The notes: a model not told the origin generated them from the sequence alone. A stretch of 64,000 bases of DNA from Lytechinus pictus (GCF_037042905.1 NW_026974141.1:6303001-6367000), one strand, 5' to 3'. Shown: positions 36,184 through 49,320, counted from the first letter of the stretch. A program made the numbers and translations.

Positions 36184-36450
36184 CTGGTTTGTGGTATCCC
36201 ACGATTGCTTGGCGTTTCAATGACACTGTATCAAACGTGCAGATTTGGGTAACTCGAAAATTATCCACGAACTTCGATCGGTAAATACGACATGAACTTA
36301 TTCAAATGTGTAGTACATACGATGGAAAGAACTAAGCTTTGAACATTCATAACTATTTCAGAAATAGTAAATGCGGCGGTATCATCTGTCAAATCCACAT
36401 TTTACTTAAACTTGTAAGAAATGCAATTTTTTTGAAAAAAAAACATCAAC
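36184..36450 (-). pseudogene. SRCR-derived exon unit 11, C-terminal part open
   Basis: The unit nearest to the CCP exons of the complete receptor. Its 3' part is open in the correct frame: QICTFDTVSLKRQAIVGYHK, then PG at an intact CCAG|GTGAGG donor. The last domain cysteine is Tyr here. The N-terminal half is not recognisable. Confidence 0.55.
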
Positions 36451-37385
36451 AACACATGTCATGTAAGATGTAAGAGTATTCGTACAGTAGAATACAAAGC
36501 TGAAGGACTAAGTTTAAGACTTCAGAAACCGACGATCACAATAAGGCAAAAAGAAAGGATTCGCGATTCCGATTAGTTAATACATGTCATGGCGTATCCA
36601 CATCTCATTATTACTTCTTGCCCATAAGAGCACTAGCTTCTGCCGAGCCTCTCTTTTTTCTTCATTTAACTGATATTTGGATGAAGTAATTTGATCAGTG
36701 TATGTGATAGGACTCCATGAATTTAAACTGGCTTTAAAATGGACTGAACGTAAAGTTTGCAGTGGTATCTTTTTTAATGTTGCATTTTCATTCATTGTTG
36801 GCACGTTGTATATTGTTTGAATCGGAAATAATGACGATAAGAAAAAATAAAATATTTTATTTAGCCCTTGCTGGCAACTAAGATAGGTAATATGGCAACC
36901 AATTATATGTATCTGGATTCGTAGTGAATTGGTCAGAAGGTAATGACACAATATCATTCAAAACTTTATGCAATCGATGGAGGCGCCTTATAGTCAATGT
37001 CACTTACAAATAAATGACATATTTTAGTCAAAGGCATTTTATAGAAAATGTTTTAACATTTAAATTAACTTCCAAAGAATCAACGTCCTAAATTTCGCCA
37101 GAGGAAAAAAAAATAAAAAATGCGTTGATTACAAGTAGATTGGTGATTAATTCAATTGGATCTGATTTATCTATTGACATACAGGGTTTACTGTAAATTT
37201 GCGTTTTTTTAATCAGAGCTTCTATCTACAAGTAGTATGTGATGATGTTATTACTGACCTTAGTGCGATTAAACATCAACGGTTAATAAAACGAAATCAG
37301 TTACAAAAACACATATGCAAACAGTATTGACAATGTATTTAAAAGAAATTATAGAAATCAATATAATCTCTTCAGAACGCCTCAC

Positions 37386-37600
37386 CTGGTTTGTGGCATC
37401 CGACAAATACTTGGTATTTTTCTGACAATGTACGAAACGTGCAGCTTTGTTTGTGAAGTTTCTCCGTAAGCGCATGAGTCCATATTTGCCGTTTTTTCTC
37501 AGAGTTATTGTCATTGAACTAATGATATATGCTATTATTTTACTGTTCTTATACCAGGGCAAATGCTCATGAAAAAAATTTAAAGAAATAAATAATGATA
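37386..37600 (-). pseudogene. SRCR-derived exon unit 12, C-terminal part open
   Basis: Open in the CHKPG frame for over 45 codons: ALTEKLHKQSCTFRTLSEKY, then QVFVGCHKPG and an intact donor. The conserved block GCGCTTACGG is read in a shifted frame compared with units that encode CAYG, so an insertion has occurred or the exon starts later. The N-terminal half is cut off by the SINE at 37635. Confidence 0.55.
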
Positions 37601-37634
37601 TATACATTTATATATATAGTTTCATATTTTGTGT

Positions 37635-37925
37635 TTCTAGGCGCTTTACATTGTATTCATTATTACCCCGGCCATTCGATCTATCATTGTTCCACGCATA
37701 AAGTGCACCATCTCCACTCCCTGGGGAACATTCTGACCGGGCAACGTTTTTATCGGATCATTTATCGGACTTTCGCATCACATGGGGTACCCATTTAACA
37801 CCTTGGTGGAAAGTGACAAACCTTGATACGTGCCTTGACAAATGGCATAAGCGCCGGGTAGGATTCGAGCCCTGGACTCTTTGGCTCAGAGTCAAGTGAT
37901 ATAACCACACGACACCTCCACAGAA
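37635..37925 (-). mobile_element. tRNA-derived SINE
   Basis: On the minus strand a tRNA-like head with a B box (GGCTCGAATCC) and CTTGACTCTGAGCCAAAGAG is followed by the tail block GGGTACCCCATG, CCCCAGGGAGTGGAG and GGCCGGGGTAATAATGAATAC. The same tail occurs at 39880-40085 and a variant at 55440-55618, so this is a dispersed family. Internal Pol III promoter boxes are implied by the head. Confidence 0.65.
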
Positions 37926-38777
37926 TGGTTGTTTTGTGTGGACTTAGATTAGACATCCAACAAGCTAACCATGCTAACAGTAGAGCCTCGTGAATAACTT
38001 TAAATTCCCTTTCAACAGCCGAATACATGCATCTTGGTATCATGGATGCATCACCATGATCACGAGTGGACAGCGTCACCTTATGAGGGCGTTTTTTTCC
38101 AACTTTAAAAATATATATATATATATATTTCTTCGTGTGTGCCCCTTTTTCATTCCATAACATAGGCATTCTATTATACGTATTTTAATCAGGTTACAAG
38201 TCTTGGCACTTGTTATTTTCAAAGTCTCACTTAAGTCTGAAAAAAGAGTCTTTAGAAGGTTGCCTTTAATGCGATTAAGAACCACTACCATTGCCATTGT
38301 AAATGCTCTCATTGTCCCATAGCGTCACGTTGACGAGTTGCTCGATTTGTTGTAAATGACTTTACATCTTTATTATTCGTGTCCATAAACATTAATGTAG
38401 AAGATTTAATGAAAAAAATAACCCCTATTCCGACGCCAGGAAGAAGATGCTAAGGGGGGGGGGGGGGCTTCCGCAATACGTTCCAATGAATGCATGAAAG
38501 TATTGCATGTGCATACCCTAGGCTGAGGAAGCGATTTCATTTCCCGCAATTTACACCCAACGAGGCTATATGTGTGAAAGCAAGTTCCCATTATTAATGT
38601 TGCTAAATCTATGGATTTACAATTTTAGTAGAAAAAGGGGCTTACTCTGCATATGCTCATATCGTATCTACGAAAATGTCTATTTCATATTTTTCTTTCT
38701 TTTAATTTATTTTTTGTAGGGAAGGGGGTAGGGTCTTGAATGCCCATGATCGTTGGACAGTTACCCAAACGCCTCAC

Positions 38778-39030
38778 CTGGTTTGTGGCAGTCGATAAAT
38801 GCTTGGTATTTGTATGAGGCTGTATGGAACGTACAGCTTTGGTTGAACGAATTCGTTTAGCTCACCAATTATGACATACTAGTCGTGCCGTCTAGTTCAA
38901 CCCATGCTCCCAGTTAAATGATCCCAAAAAATTCGAAGCAATCCATATAAAAAACTATGACGATCAGAACTTGAGTTACCAACAAAGTAGACCTCAACTG
39001 CCACCATGCCATGTGCCTTCATTTCAAGCT
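38778..39030 (-). pseudogene. SRCR-derived exon unit 13
   Basis: The 3' part is open: NSFNQSCTFHTASYKYQAFI, then DCHKPG and an intact donor. A TAA precedes it. A GGCAGTTGAGGTC-like block near 38990 is a relic of the N-terminal half. Confidence 0.5.
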
Positions 39031-39297
39031 AGATATTCGAAAGCAACTTTAACATTTTCAACATTCCTCCAGTGTATGTCTCTAAGAGAAAAAACACAAT
39101 TAATGTGCTCCATCAGATGGGGGAACAATGTCAAAAATATAGGTAACAGAGAAAACATTCTGTTTTGTTCATGTTCTGTTTGGTCGTCGTATGCAAAGAA
39201 AAGAAAGAAAAAAATATATTGGTCTCCAGAAGTATAACGTGTAAGTTGCTATATAGGCCTAAAGCGTAGTTTATTTACCTAACCTGGCGTGAATGCA

Positions 39298-39375
39298 GCA
39301 TGGATCGTATTCCGCAGTGGCTGGGATTTGAACTCACGACCCCCGATTTCAAAGTCGAGAGTCAGAATGATAAGA
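39298..39375 (-). mobile_element. tRNA-like SINE head fragment
   Basis: Minus strand: CTGACTCTCGACTTTGAAAT followed by GAGTTCAAATCCCAGCC (B box). Resembles the SINE head at 52915-53100. No tail follows on the same strand, so it is truncated. Confidence 0.5.
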
Positions 39376-39879
39376 CAACAATGCTAAACATAGGTCATAA
39401 CAAAGTCAAAGGTCATGCTGATCATGATATCATTCTCGATGCTCAAATTCACGCCTGCCAAGGTTATGAAAAATACCAATCAATCTTATTACCCAGCCCG
39501 ATTTTCAGATCAGGCAAGAAGACAGTGCACATCATACCAATATCAAAGGGTGGATAGAGATGCAACGAACTCTCGTGAGGCAAAAAAGAAAGTACTCCAA
39601 AGGTCAAAGGGTCAAGCGCGCACAAAGATTTACATTTCTTTTTCGTGTACATGCATATTGCGTTGCGTACTTTACGAGTTGGTATGGTCCCATATACAAT
39701 AAATTATGTACTTAGAGTACCTTTCCATGTGCCCAAAGGTCGTGCGTGCGGTAGAGGACAAGTTCCATCAAGCTTGTGGATATCGATGGTAAGGAAATGT
39801 GTTTTTACATCTCTTTCAACTGTCCCGCCGATTTCACCACCAGTATAAGAGGGTTGGGAATCAGTTGATATATAAACTT

Positions 39880-40085
39880 GTCATTGTAGCTTGTCCAGTA
39901 CTGTGTGCGCCTCACCGGCGACTGACTGGAATACTCCCCAGGGAGTGGAGGATATGCACACATTGTGTGCGGGAATGACTGATTGAATCCGATGACCGGG
40001 GTAATAATATATCTGTAAAGCGCTTAGACACGTCGTTCCGATGTATTAAGCGCTATATAAAAAACGGATTATTATTATTATTAAA
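39880..40085 (+). mobile_element. SINE/LINE 3' tail ending in (ATT)n
   Basis: Contains CTCCCCAGGGAGTGGAGGAT, CCGGGGTAATAATATATCTG, GTAAAGCGCTTAGACAC and AAGCGCTATATAAA, ending in ATTATTATTATT. This is the common 3' end of a retroposon family seen in minus orientation at 37635. Confidence 0.6.
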
Positions 40086-40261
40086 CAATGGCTATCAAAA
40101 AATCGTTGACAATCTGTAGCATTCATGGAAAATTGAAGAAAAAAAAACATTTTCTCGAATATAATATATGTCATACATTATTATTAAATCTGTAGTTTTG
40201 TTTACTTTCCAGCAGGTGACATTTGTCCTACTACTAGGAAATTGAATTAAAAACGCCTCAC

Positions 40262-40545
40262 CTGGTTTATGGCAAGCGACAAATACTTGGTATGGCTTTG
40301 TCACTGAAGAAAACGAGCAGCTTTGGTAAAGACATTACTGTAGCCTAATTGCTCACTCTTCATACACTTTTCGTACTGCCAATGTCAAAGTAATCCCACT
40401 AATGCTTTGAAACAATGCCTGAGTTGTATGGTACGTAAACAGGTTATATATATAAAAAGATACAGTGGAATCCAACTGCCACCACTAAGCTTGACCTGTA
40501 CCTATATTCTTTAATGAATCAGGTCCGCGAACGAGCCGAATTCTG
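40262..40545 (-). pseudogene. SRCR-derived exon unit 14
   Basis: Both edges of the domain are visible 285 nt apart: IRLVRGPDS at the start, SCSFSSVTKPYQVFVACHK at the end with an intact donor. Stops follow the N-terminal block (TAG) and precede the C-terminal block (TAA). Confidence 0.6.
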
Positions 40546-40549
40546 CACA

Positions 40550-42525
40550 CGTTAATCAGTTGTCAGGAATCCGTTGTAACTAAGTAGTCATCATGGTCAG
40601 GATACTGTACACGCAGCAGTTCTATGATGACCATAAGACCAACGATCGTGTTCACATGGATTTTCGTTTGACGAACCCCGACCTATGGGCAGGGCTGGGA
40701 GGGGGGTGGGGGTCAGCCCCATCGAAAGTACGGGGCTATCCTTAATACCCTTTATTTTCACATTGTCTTTTGCAGAAGCGTGTAACCAGTATGCGTAACC
40801 CTCATGGACAGAAAGGAACTTGGAGGCAAAACGGGAGAAAAAAAAACGACCAAGGCTTAGATCTATAGCATTACATTCCATCAATTCAATACTGTATCTA
40901 AACAGAATCATCGATGGCTCGCTAGCAATTAAAGTCGTTGGTAACGAATAGTTATTTGTACAGTGTGTGTCGCGGATGTACATTATTTTAGTTTTTTAGC
41001 CATTTGAAGATCAGTCTGAAATCCATCTGGATTTTTTGTTATTGTTATTATTATTTGGTTTCTTCTACACAAGATGATTAGGCATCTTCGGGGATGTCCC
41101 ATACGCTTAATTTATTATTCCGCCAGAAATCGGGTTTAAGAGTTTAAAAGATTCGTATTATGTCGACAAAGTGCACCGAGGTGCTTCTGAGAACAGGATT
41201 CTATTCATTTTCAAAACCTGAAGGTCATCATCAACTACTACATCAACAGGCCGGCTGAGTTGGTGTTCCTTCCACAGAGGCATTTTAGTGCACATAATTA
41301 TCGTATAGCGTACATCTGGCTTTGACTGTTCAAAATTGAATGATCTTCCAGTATCGGCCACAGTGGTGTTAAAAGGGTATAGTACCTTAAATTCGGCATA
41401 CAAACCGCAAATTTAACGTCCCCGTTGAGGTCGAGAAAAGGTCCTATTGTAATATTCGTTCTTGCAGGAGAACAGGCCAACCTTCGAAAATTAAATGGTC
41501 CAGGGCTTAAAATGGTGCAGGGGTATCCTGTTCCACCCTTGCTTTTTTGCGGAGTGTGCTACCCCCCCCCACCCCCACCTCATTAAGACGTAATGAATTG
41601 CCGTTTTCTAAGTCTGATTCAAATCAATTAAGTAAAAGTGATGAGTTAGTGGGGAAAAAACATCACTGAGTCAATACCTAACAATAAAACAAACAAACGA
41701 ACAAATATTTATAATAAATCAAATTTGGTTCTGACAAAGAGTCCTTACATAATCAACCAGTACTTAAGAAACACCCTTTCCCAATGCATACATTGAGAAA
41801 AAGAAATATCAACGAATAATTTTAAATGAAAATGTTGATCGCAATCACACAATGCCGCACTGCCGAGAGCTTCCAGGAAAGAAATATCTCCCCTCTCTCC
41901 GACTATCAAGAGTTATAATACCCTGACACTATAAGGGTTATGGGTTTCTTCACCATTACTTTCTGTGGTAAAACCGTTTAAGCCTATACTTGACTTTCTC
42001 GACATGCATGATATACAAGGGTCGTTTTGACATAACGTTGGATTCGAAAAAAAAATAAGTCAAGATCTCACAAACCATAAAATATCAACCGCTGGGCAAA
42101 AAGTCCAGATAAGTTGTAATATTTGGCCGTCCAGAAGATCTAATTGATAATTCCACTGGTTTGTTTTAAAATTTACAGAATGATTCAGGTTAGTGAAGTT
42201 CAATTCAACGTGAGACGTATAGTCAAATCCGCTATGATGACATTTATTTTTTTCTTCCTCTTAAAAGTTCACTGACATATCCATTAATTCTAAATCATAT
42301 TCAAGATACGGGGGAAAAATAGATGTGTATGTTTTGGTTAATATGTCTAAATATTTTCAAATAAGATAGGGACGATATTGAGGTGGGATAAAGACTTGAG
42401 AGGAACTTTATTCGCATCCGTCATAACAAGAACAAATCCGTTCGCCAGATTTAAATAAAGATGCGTTATATCAGAGTACAAGCGGAAAATCATTGTTTCA
42501 TCTTTTTGCCCCTTAGCCCCTCAAC
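40550..42525. other. Non-coding stretch with no confirmed gene
   Basis: Contains a poly-C tract near 41562. Frames of 81-128 codons here have no recognised domain. Confidence 0.5.
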
Positions 42526-42533
42526 AACCTCAC

Positions 42534-42825
42534 CTGGTTTGTGGCATTCGACGAAGAGTTGGTATGTACTTGATTCTGCATAAATAGAGCAGATTCGCTG
42601 TGCATAAATCTGAAGAGCACTACACTTTAGACATAATGATCGCGTTGCGATGTTCAAAATAGTACCATCAATTACACTCGCTACTTGAAGACAAATGTGT
42701 TGTTAAATCATATTTAAGCCATTTATAACCCTAAACTCGAAAAAAGGTCAACTCCAACTGCCAATTGCCTTCTTGACCTGTACATTGCTTTAAAAATGAT
42801 CAGGTCCCTGTGTAAGCCGGATACC
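42534..42825 (-). pseudogene. SRCR-derived exon unit 15
   Basis: Starts IRLTQGPDHF, a stop, then SNVQVKKAIGSWS, a recognisable SRCR N-terminus (VRLVGG...VEV...GSWG). Ends YQLFVECHKP at an intact donor. First of three similar units with a spacing near 500-530 bp. Confidence 0.65.
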
Positions 42826-43037
42826 TGTATACAGATGACATTAAATGCCATATTTAATCGTCATACGAGTCATTTGACTACTCAAATTAAATGCGATTCA
42901 ATTGTTACACATCCTCTAATGACCTTATTAAATTGAGACCTGTTACGATTCTGTAATTTCAAAGAAGATTGGGGATAGTACATTATCTTATCTTCCAAAC
43001 GTTCCTGAGAATCTCCATACTTGCTCAAAAATCTCAC

Positions 43038-43325
43038 CTGGTTTGTGGAATCCGACGAAGAGTTGGTATTTGTTTGAATGTGTATTGAACGTGCAGCTTT
43101 GTTGTGCAACAGAACAAAGAGCATCACAACTATGTCATAGTGGTCGTGCTGTCAATTTCAAAGAAGTCTCACCGAACTACTAACAATTTGAAGACATTTG
43201 TGTCGTTAAGTTATATTAAATGCTATCCATGAACTTAAAATAATCTACTTGAACTGCCAATTGACCGCTTGACCTATACATTGATTTCAAAATGATTAGG
43301 TCCGAGTGTAAGCCGAATATCTGCA
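43038..43325 (-). pseudogene. SRCR-derived exon unit 16
   Basis: Starts IRLTLGPNHFEINV, a stop, then VKRSIGS. The 3' part is open (SCTFNTHSNKYQLFVGFHKP), with the domain cysteine replaced by Phe, and has an intact donor. Second of the three-unit tandem group. Confidence 0.65.
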
Positions 43326-43567
43326 CACAATATACTCTAAGATTAAATATAAATGTAGTTTAATAGCATCATTAATTGCCAACGAGGCGACCGCTGATAT
43401 TCGATATGATTTGATGATGGAAAATATTGTAATTATATTTAGTTGATTCTAATATAGACATATTACGAATGCGTTATTTAAGGAACGTATACGTAGGCGG
43501 TACATTATTATACACACAACTGCCCAAACATCCAGTAGCAACTTCCTTTCACACTTAACTATCTCAC

Positions 43568-43860
43568 CTGGTTTGTGGCATTCGATGAAGTGTTGGTTTT
43601 TATTTGAATATGTATTGGACGAGCAGTCTCGTTGTTCAAAACACCGAAAAGCATCACGTAATTAGTGATCATGGTAAATGCCCTGTCAAATTCAAAGTAA
43701 TCCTACCAATCAATAGGCCTAGGATAAAATGTGTGTTTAATAATACCCAACCAATTTTGACCTTAAAGTACTTCAATGCAATTCAACTGCCAATTGCCAG
43801 CTTGACGAATACCTTGTTTTAAAAATATTGATAAGGTCTGTACATGAGCCCAATATCGTT
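43568..43860 (-). pseudogene. SRCR-derived exon unit 17
   Basis: Starts IGLMYRPYQYF, a stop, then VFVKLAIGS and another stop. Ends NQHFIECHKP at an intact donor. Third unit of the group; flanking non-coding sequence is also conserved among the three, so the duplicated segment includes introns. Confidence 0.65.
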
Positions 43861-44402
43861 ATTATCGTATATCAATCCTAACAACGACTCCGATGAAAAA
43901 TATTCCAGGCTATGTGGTGGGGGGGGGGGGGGTTCGGTTGGTCATCGGGAGGGCAAGGGAACGCCGACCCTCCCATCCTGCCCTCCAAACATGCTAAATG
44001 CCCCCAATCTTACGATTGCGTAAGATTGTGTGCAATGTTCAGAAATCATATTCACACAACAATATAATCTGTTAAGAAAAGGTAATCATCGACTTTAAGA
44101 CTCAATCGAAAAAATTATGTTTCTAAAAAAATGGTCTAGTTTCTAATAAAGAAATATCACGAACAACCCGGAGACATGCTTCCTGGCAAATCAGTTATGG
44201 ATAACATTATTGAAATACCAGTAAGATCTGTATTAACTTTTACTTTAATATGAACCATAAAAATGAGAGGGTATACTCTTGAAAAAAAAATCCAAACGCT
44301 AAATTATATATATATATATAATTGTGAAGAGCAGGGACCTGTACATTGCAAGGTGCTTTCTAGTATATATTTGAGAGGATGCTTTAAATACAGCAAGAAT
44401 AA

Positions 44403-44409
44403 GCTGTAA

Positions 44410-44450
<41 letters not shown>
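44403..44450. repeat. (AT)n microsatellite
   Basis: About 20 AT dinucleotides; a shorter tract lies at about 44306-44322. Confidence 0.8.
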
Positions 44451-44457
<7 letters not shown>

Positions 44458-44576
44458 AATTAACATATTTCATGGAGACAGAAGAGAGGGATAGAAGGTA
44501 TTCCGTCTTTTATTTCACCGATTTATTTTGTGAGAGGAGGATATTTATTCAAATGAAAGAGGTTTACCAAAGCATA

Positions 44577-44804
44577 CACTGTAAAAAAAATATTGGGTAA
44601 AATTATAAACAAAACGAGGGCAGTATTTTACCCAATGTAGAATGCATATTGTTTAATAAGGTTTAAAAATAAGCAGCAATTACTTTATAGTGGGCATAAT
44701 CTTCATCACACTGAATAAGTAACAATGCCCAAAATAAATGCCCAATGTTGGTTGGACACATAATTACCACCATATAGCATTGTTACCTTATATTTTTTAG
44801 AGTG
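44577..44804. mobile_element. 228-bp MITE with the same ends as the large transposon
   Basis: The left end is CACTGTAAAAAAAATATTGG and the right end, on the minus strand, CACTCTAAAAAATATAAGGT. TA flanks both sides (44575-44576 and 44805-44806). The GGGTAAA motif inside the left end and GGTAACAATGC inside the right resemble the subterminal motifs of the 13.9-kb element, whose two ends also start CACTCTAA. A likely non-autonomous derivative. Confidence 0.65.
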
Positions 44805-45059
44805 TAGTTCGTTGCCAACAAATATCTGCAAAATACAGGTTAACATAACTTTATGGGAGTCATCTCCAACAGTCGTCGAGGTAGAATAAAATAAAACGAT
44901 AGCAAGCGGGTCAACCTCAGAAAAAAGTGGATGGCTCTGATAGTAGTACGTTACATTTTATATTACTGTTTATGGTTCGAGCAATGAAGATGATATGAGA
45001 ACAGTAGGAGAAGGAAAGATAGCACTGAGCGAACCGAATGCTAAGGGCCACATACCTGT

Positions 45060-47100
45060 GAAAAACCGCCTCCTTGTCTAAGTTCGTCAGTCTTTTTCGC
45101 TGCCAACGAGAGCTGATGAGGGGTAAAAGACGCCTCGACCAACATCACAGACAACAGTAGGTTGAACAGTTTGACACGAAAAGTGGAATCATACGTCCAA
45201 ACAATACGAAAATATCACTTGACGCCTTACCAAGTCTAACAATGGGCATGATTCGTGGTTTCGGATTCGATCAAGAACACAGGAATTATTCCGACTATCG
45301 CACTGGGCTGTATACCTTGCAACAATATATTTTACATAGAGCTTGTACGTCATCTCAAATTTGTTTTTTTTTTCCATTTTCTATGGGTCTTTGTGCATGT
45401 TCATTTAATTTTCATTCATATTATTAACACTTTTTGGGGTTTTGTATGTAATGTTAAAGTATCAATGTCGCCGTAGTCGGAGTCATCGAAACATGCGTTT
45501 GCTCTGATATGCCGAAAGGCAACAGTCAGTAGCAAGCCGCCATGTTGTTGAGGGGATTTTTTTCTATTATCCTTTCAAACCCAGAGCCAAAACGGAAGAG
45601 TGGTCCAGAAGCTCCACATGCTAGACATCATCGAAAAGCTCACACCAGGTATAGTGGTATCACGAACATTCTTTTAAAACGACTTTTTTTTCCATGTCGC
45701 CTGTCGTCTTACCTGCGATTTGGCACCCTCTCGTTTGCTTCCGTCGCCTCACCATTTATCAACATCTCTATCATTGCATCGGTATTTACATGGAAGCACA
45801 CGAATATCTGATCGTTTGGCTGGTTGGATTCTTCTTCATGCATGCTATGGATGACCTCAGTGATTTGCATGTCACCTATTCGAACTAAGACCACGGCTTT
45901 GTACATTATGATGTCATAGTTGTTGTTTGGCGTTCGTTCATATACATAATATTTACGCCAAAGCAATACTTTGTAAAAAAAATAATTATTTTGGGTATTA
46001 TTATAAGTATTTTTATTTTTGGGGAGTGTAATCTCGAACCCACTGGACCAAGCAGTAGAACCGCACACACCTTATTGCCAAACAGGCGCTTAATGTTGCG
46101 CACTCTGTTCATATCGATGCGACTATGGTATATCAAATGAATGATGGTAAAAAAACAACATTTATGGGAAAATTCTACCTTCTGGTGTACAGAGGGGAGG
46201 GGGGGGGGGGAGGCTGAGGAAGAGAGAAAGGATAATTTGGCCATTCAAACAATGCATTAATAAAATAAATAAAATTAATTAAAAAAAATAAGTCTGCATA
46301 CACCTACAAGTGTAAAACATTATTATGTAAAAATAAGGCTTGATTTGCAAATTTATACCCCACCTCTTCCTTGAAAATACAAAAAAAGAAATGCATGAAA
46401 CATACTTAACAAAATGCACATTTGTTAACTTTTTCCCTCCCTTAAAAATAAATCTAAAACAACTACAGCGCAAAAGGAAGAGAAATTTGGGCTTTATTTT
46501 CACTTAAATTATATATGTAGGTAATACATGAAACAAGTATAAACTTATTGTGTCATTTATTAGGGACTGATTTTGCATTCACATGTTCTTTGTATGAAAA
46601 CTCGAACTTCCCCAAAAAATATTTATCGTCATTATTTGTTTTGTTTTATTATTTTATTTATTTTTTGTTACAATAGGTAGCAGGGTATTTTCATTATTAC
46701 GCCCTCATATAAGTCGTACGCCGTTGCTCGCGAAATGTAATTTGAACAAGGAACTAGTAGGCATACTTGAGAGTGTCATTGAAAATCAACAACAACGTAT
46801 TTGAAAACAAGAGTCTTCCACTTCATGCACTTTTAAGAAAGAAAGTGATTATTTGACAGAATGTATACAAAAGTAATATGAATAAGGAAACACTTAGCTT
46901 CTCAAGGGAGGTGCACAAAAGTATACGAAATTCATAAACAATGAAAACGTTGTTTTAAAATTTATAAAACCCTGTTTACTACATCTTGTAGTATTCATTT
47001 AAACAACCAGGCTTAATTAATTGAGAATTAAATGTACAAAAAATGAACTTTGTTGTCATGTATATAGCAAATGCTAGGGAAGTGTGCAAGGAATCCTACA
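45060..47100. other. No gene established
   Basis: A minus-strand candidate donor (TTTTTCACAG|GTATGT) at 45053-45062 follows a Leu-rich frame, but that frame has no suitable ATG and is in phase 0 rather than phase 1. Not called. The rest is AT-rich non-coding. Confidence 0.4.
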
Positions 47101-47107
47101 GGTTTAC

Positions 47108-47300
47108 TTGAGGAAAACAAGCATCCCTGTCAAAAGCCTGGTTGCTTTGCAATCTCGCTTTTGAGTTTATTCGATTTTTATCACGCCTCTTGCGGCTACA
47201 ATTTTTCTTGAAGAAAGAAAACCCACCCCTGTCAAAAGCCTGGTCGCTTTGCTATCTCCCTTTTGGGTTTATTCGATTTTTATCACGCGTCTTGCGGCTA
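47108..47300 (+). repeat. About 102-bp direct tandem repeat, two copies
   Basis: Both copies contain CCTGTCAAAAGCCTGGT, GTTTATTCGATTTTTATCAC and TCTTGCGGCTA, offset by 102 bp. No coding role seen. Confidence 0.75.
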
Positions 47301-48535
47301 GGCACACGCAAAACGTAATTATGATTATTCGTAACTAACATCAATACGAGAGACCATGGTATGTTTCAAGTAACAATGCAAAATAAATGTTACTTCATTC
47401 ATACGAATCATACTGGCAAAACACAGAGCAGGGATTGAGAATACTTTCCAACTCCATGACCCAAAATAACTCGTACTACATGGCTCTGTTTATTGTGATT
47501 TATGGCGTTAATAAAAAAAAACGAAACATCACAAACAAAAGGACTAAAATTAGAGGGGGAAAATGGTACGACAACAATGCGAAACAAGTCCTCTTTCAAG
47601 AAAATAAGTATTTAATCGGCTTTGATAACGGGGATAGAATTTCAAATTAGAAGCAAGACTACGAAAACACTTAACTTTAAATTCGTGCCAACAATATAAG
47701 TACGTAAGACCTCAACGTCATACGTAATATGAGTACCCAGAAATAAGTTTATATATGTTTGTTTTTCCCGCCTTACAATTTGTGGTCGTAGTGAATCATC
47801 AGTAGTATGCCAATGTTAAAAGAAAGCTAGTAACTCCTGGTGGTGGGTGGAGAAGCAACCATTCTTTATTCTTCTCCGTATTTTTTTTTATGACACATAC
47901 CTGGATGCGTCAAATGACCAGTACAGTGGGAAATAATACATTTCTTTTTCTTTAATGGCAACAAGCATCCCCTAGTTTAATGCATGAAACATAATGCTTG
48001 GCGTGCACTTAACAGTGTAGAAAACGAGCAGTGTCGAGTCATGTCTGATACGATGATACGTCTCGTGCTTAATTATAACAATGCCACGTTTTGTATTGAG
48101 CAGATATATCTATTGTTCATGAATGTAACTAAGTATAATTTAGTCAAAAGATACTCCTCGTGCGCATGCAAGTACCATATTTTGGGAAAGGGTGGGGCTT
48201 CACTAAGGATGTTTGATACCATCTATTTCTTGTGATACCTAGCGATTATACAGAAAACATCAGTCTTTTGAAAAACACATAGCTTACAAGTTATGGCAGT
48301 AAGGGAAGAAAAAGGCTATTACTAACATCTCACATAAATTATATACGACTGACTTGGTAATGACGTCATTAATTTTACATTATCAATTATGATAAATAAA
48401 CAAACCAAAACAAATATTGCAACAATTATTCTGAAAAAAAAAATGCATATAACCATGCAACATCAGATTAATCATCCTTAAAAAGTAAAGTACTACCCAT
48501 TTCTAGTTTGAGAAGACTAACATCGGACGCCTCAC

Positions 48536-48800
48536 CTGGTTTGTGACATCCAATGAATGCTTGGAGTTTTGTTGAATATCCTGAATTGAACGTGTAGCTT
48601 AGGTAATGCACAAACTATTTAAGCGCAGCTGCTCACCAAAGTCATAATGTCTGAGCTATTATGCAAAAACACCACCTAAACTCCACAAGTCCAAGATGAC
48701 GACATAAGTTCGCGATATATTGAAAGTCATCATATAAGTTGCAACTTAAGCTGTTTGAAATAAATTGGGCTATTTCGTTAAATTCTAGTCCACTTTCCGC
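48536..48800 (-). pseudogene. SRCR-derived exon unit 18
   Basis: The 3' end reads SYTFNSGYSTKLQAFIGCHK, then PG, with an intact donor. A TAG lies about ten codons upstream, after the GCGCTTA block. Confidence 0.5.
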
Positions 48801-48889
48801 AATCATTCAAAAGAAACGAACTAAAGCTAGCGACATAGCATGTATAGTATGAATCTTACTTTAAATCACTGCTAATTAAGGCAGCCATA

Positions 48890-48995
48890 ACGGGGGGGGG
48901 GGAGGGCTTCCAAAGAATAAAGCCAGTCCCAATGAGTTGCATACATTTTTAAGTTACGTATATTTAAGCCCCCCCCCCCCCCCCCCCCCGTTAGA
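48890..48995. repeat. Poly-G and poly-C tracts
   Basis: G12-type run at 48892-48903 and C20-type run at about 48970-48989, 65 bp apart, forming a potential hairpin or G-quadruplex. Confidence 0.7.
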
Positions 48996-49138
48996 AACCA
49001 CCATAAAAATAGCATCGAAATCAAATTGGTCTTAATGTAACTCGTTCATGTCGTTGCTTCATTTATATTTAAAGTAAAAAAATGAGAGAAAAAAGAAGAA
49101 GAAAAGAGGAGGGAATAAATATAGTAACCGACTTTGGT

Positions 49139-49320
49139 AAGTTTATACTATATTTTCTTAGAATTTTATATTGTATTCATTAGGTATGATGGGCAAGATT
49201 TGTTTGCCTATGTTCTCTACATCTGGAATAAGTTTATATTATATTTTCTTAGGATTTTATATTGTATTCATTAGGTATGATGGGCAAGATATGTTTGCCT
49301 ATGTTTTCTACATCTGGGAA
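49139..49320 (+). repeat. 91-bp direct tandem repeat, two copies
   Basis: Both copies contain GGTATGATGGGCAAGAT, GTTTGCCTATGTT and TACATCTGG with a 91-bp offset. The 157-codon open frame across it is probably chance. Confidence 0.8.

Noticed and set aside
45053..45200. Signal-peptide exon of the receptor on the minus strand
   Set aside because: A Leu-rich frame before a good donor, but no in-frame ATG upstream of the hydrophobic part and the wrong phase.
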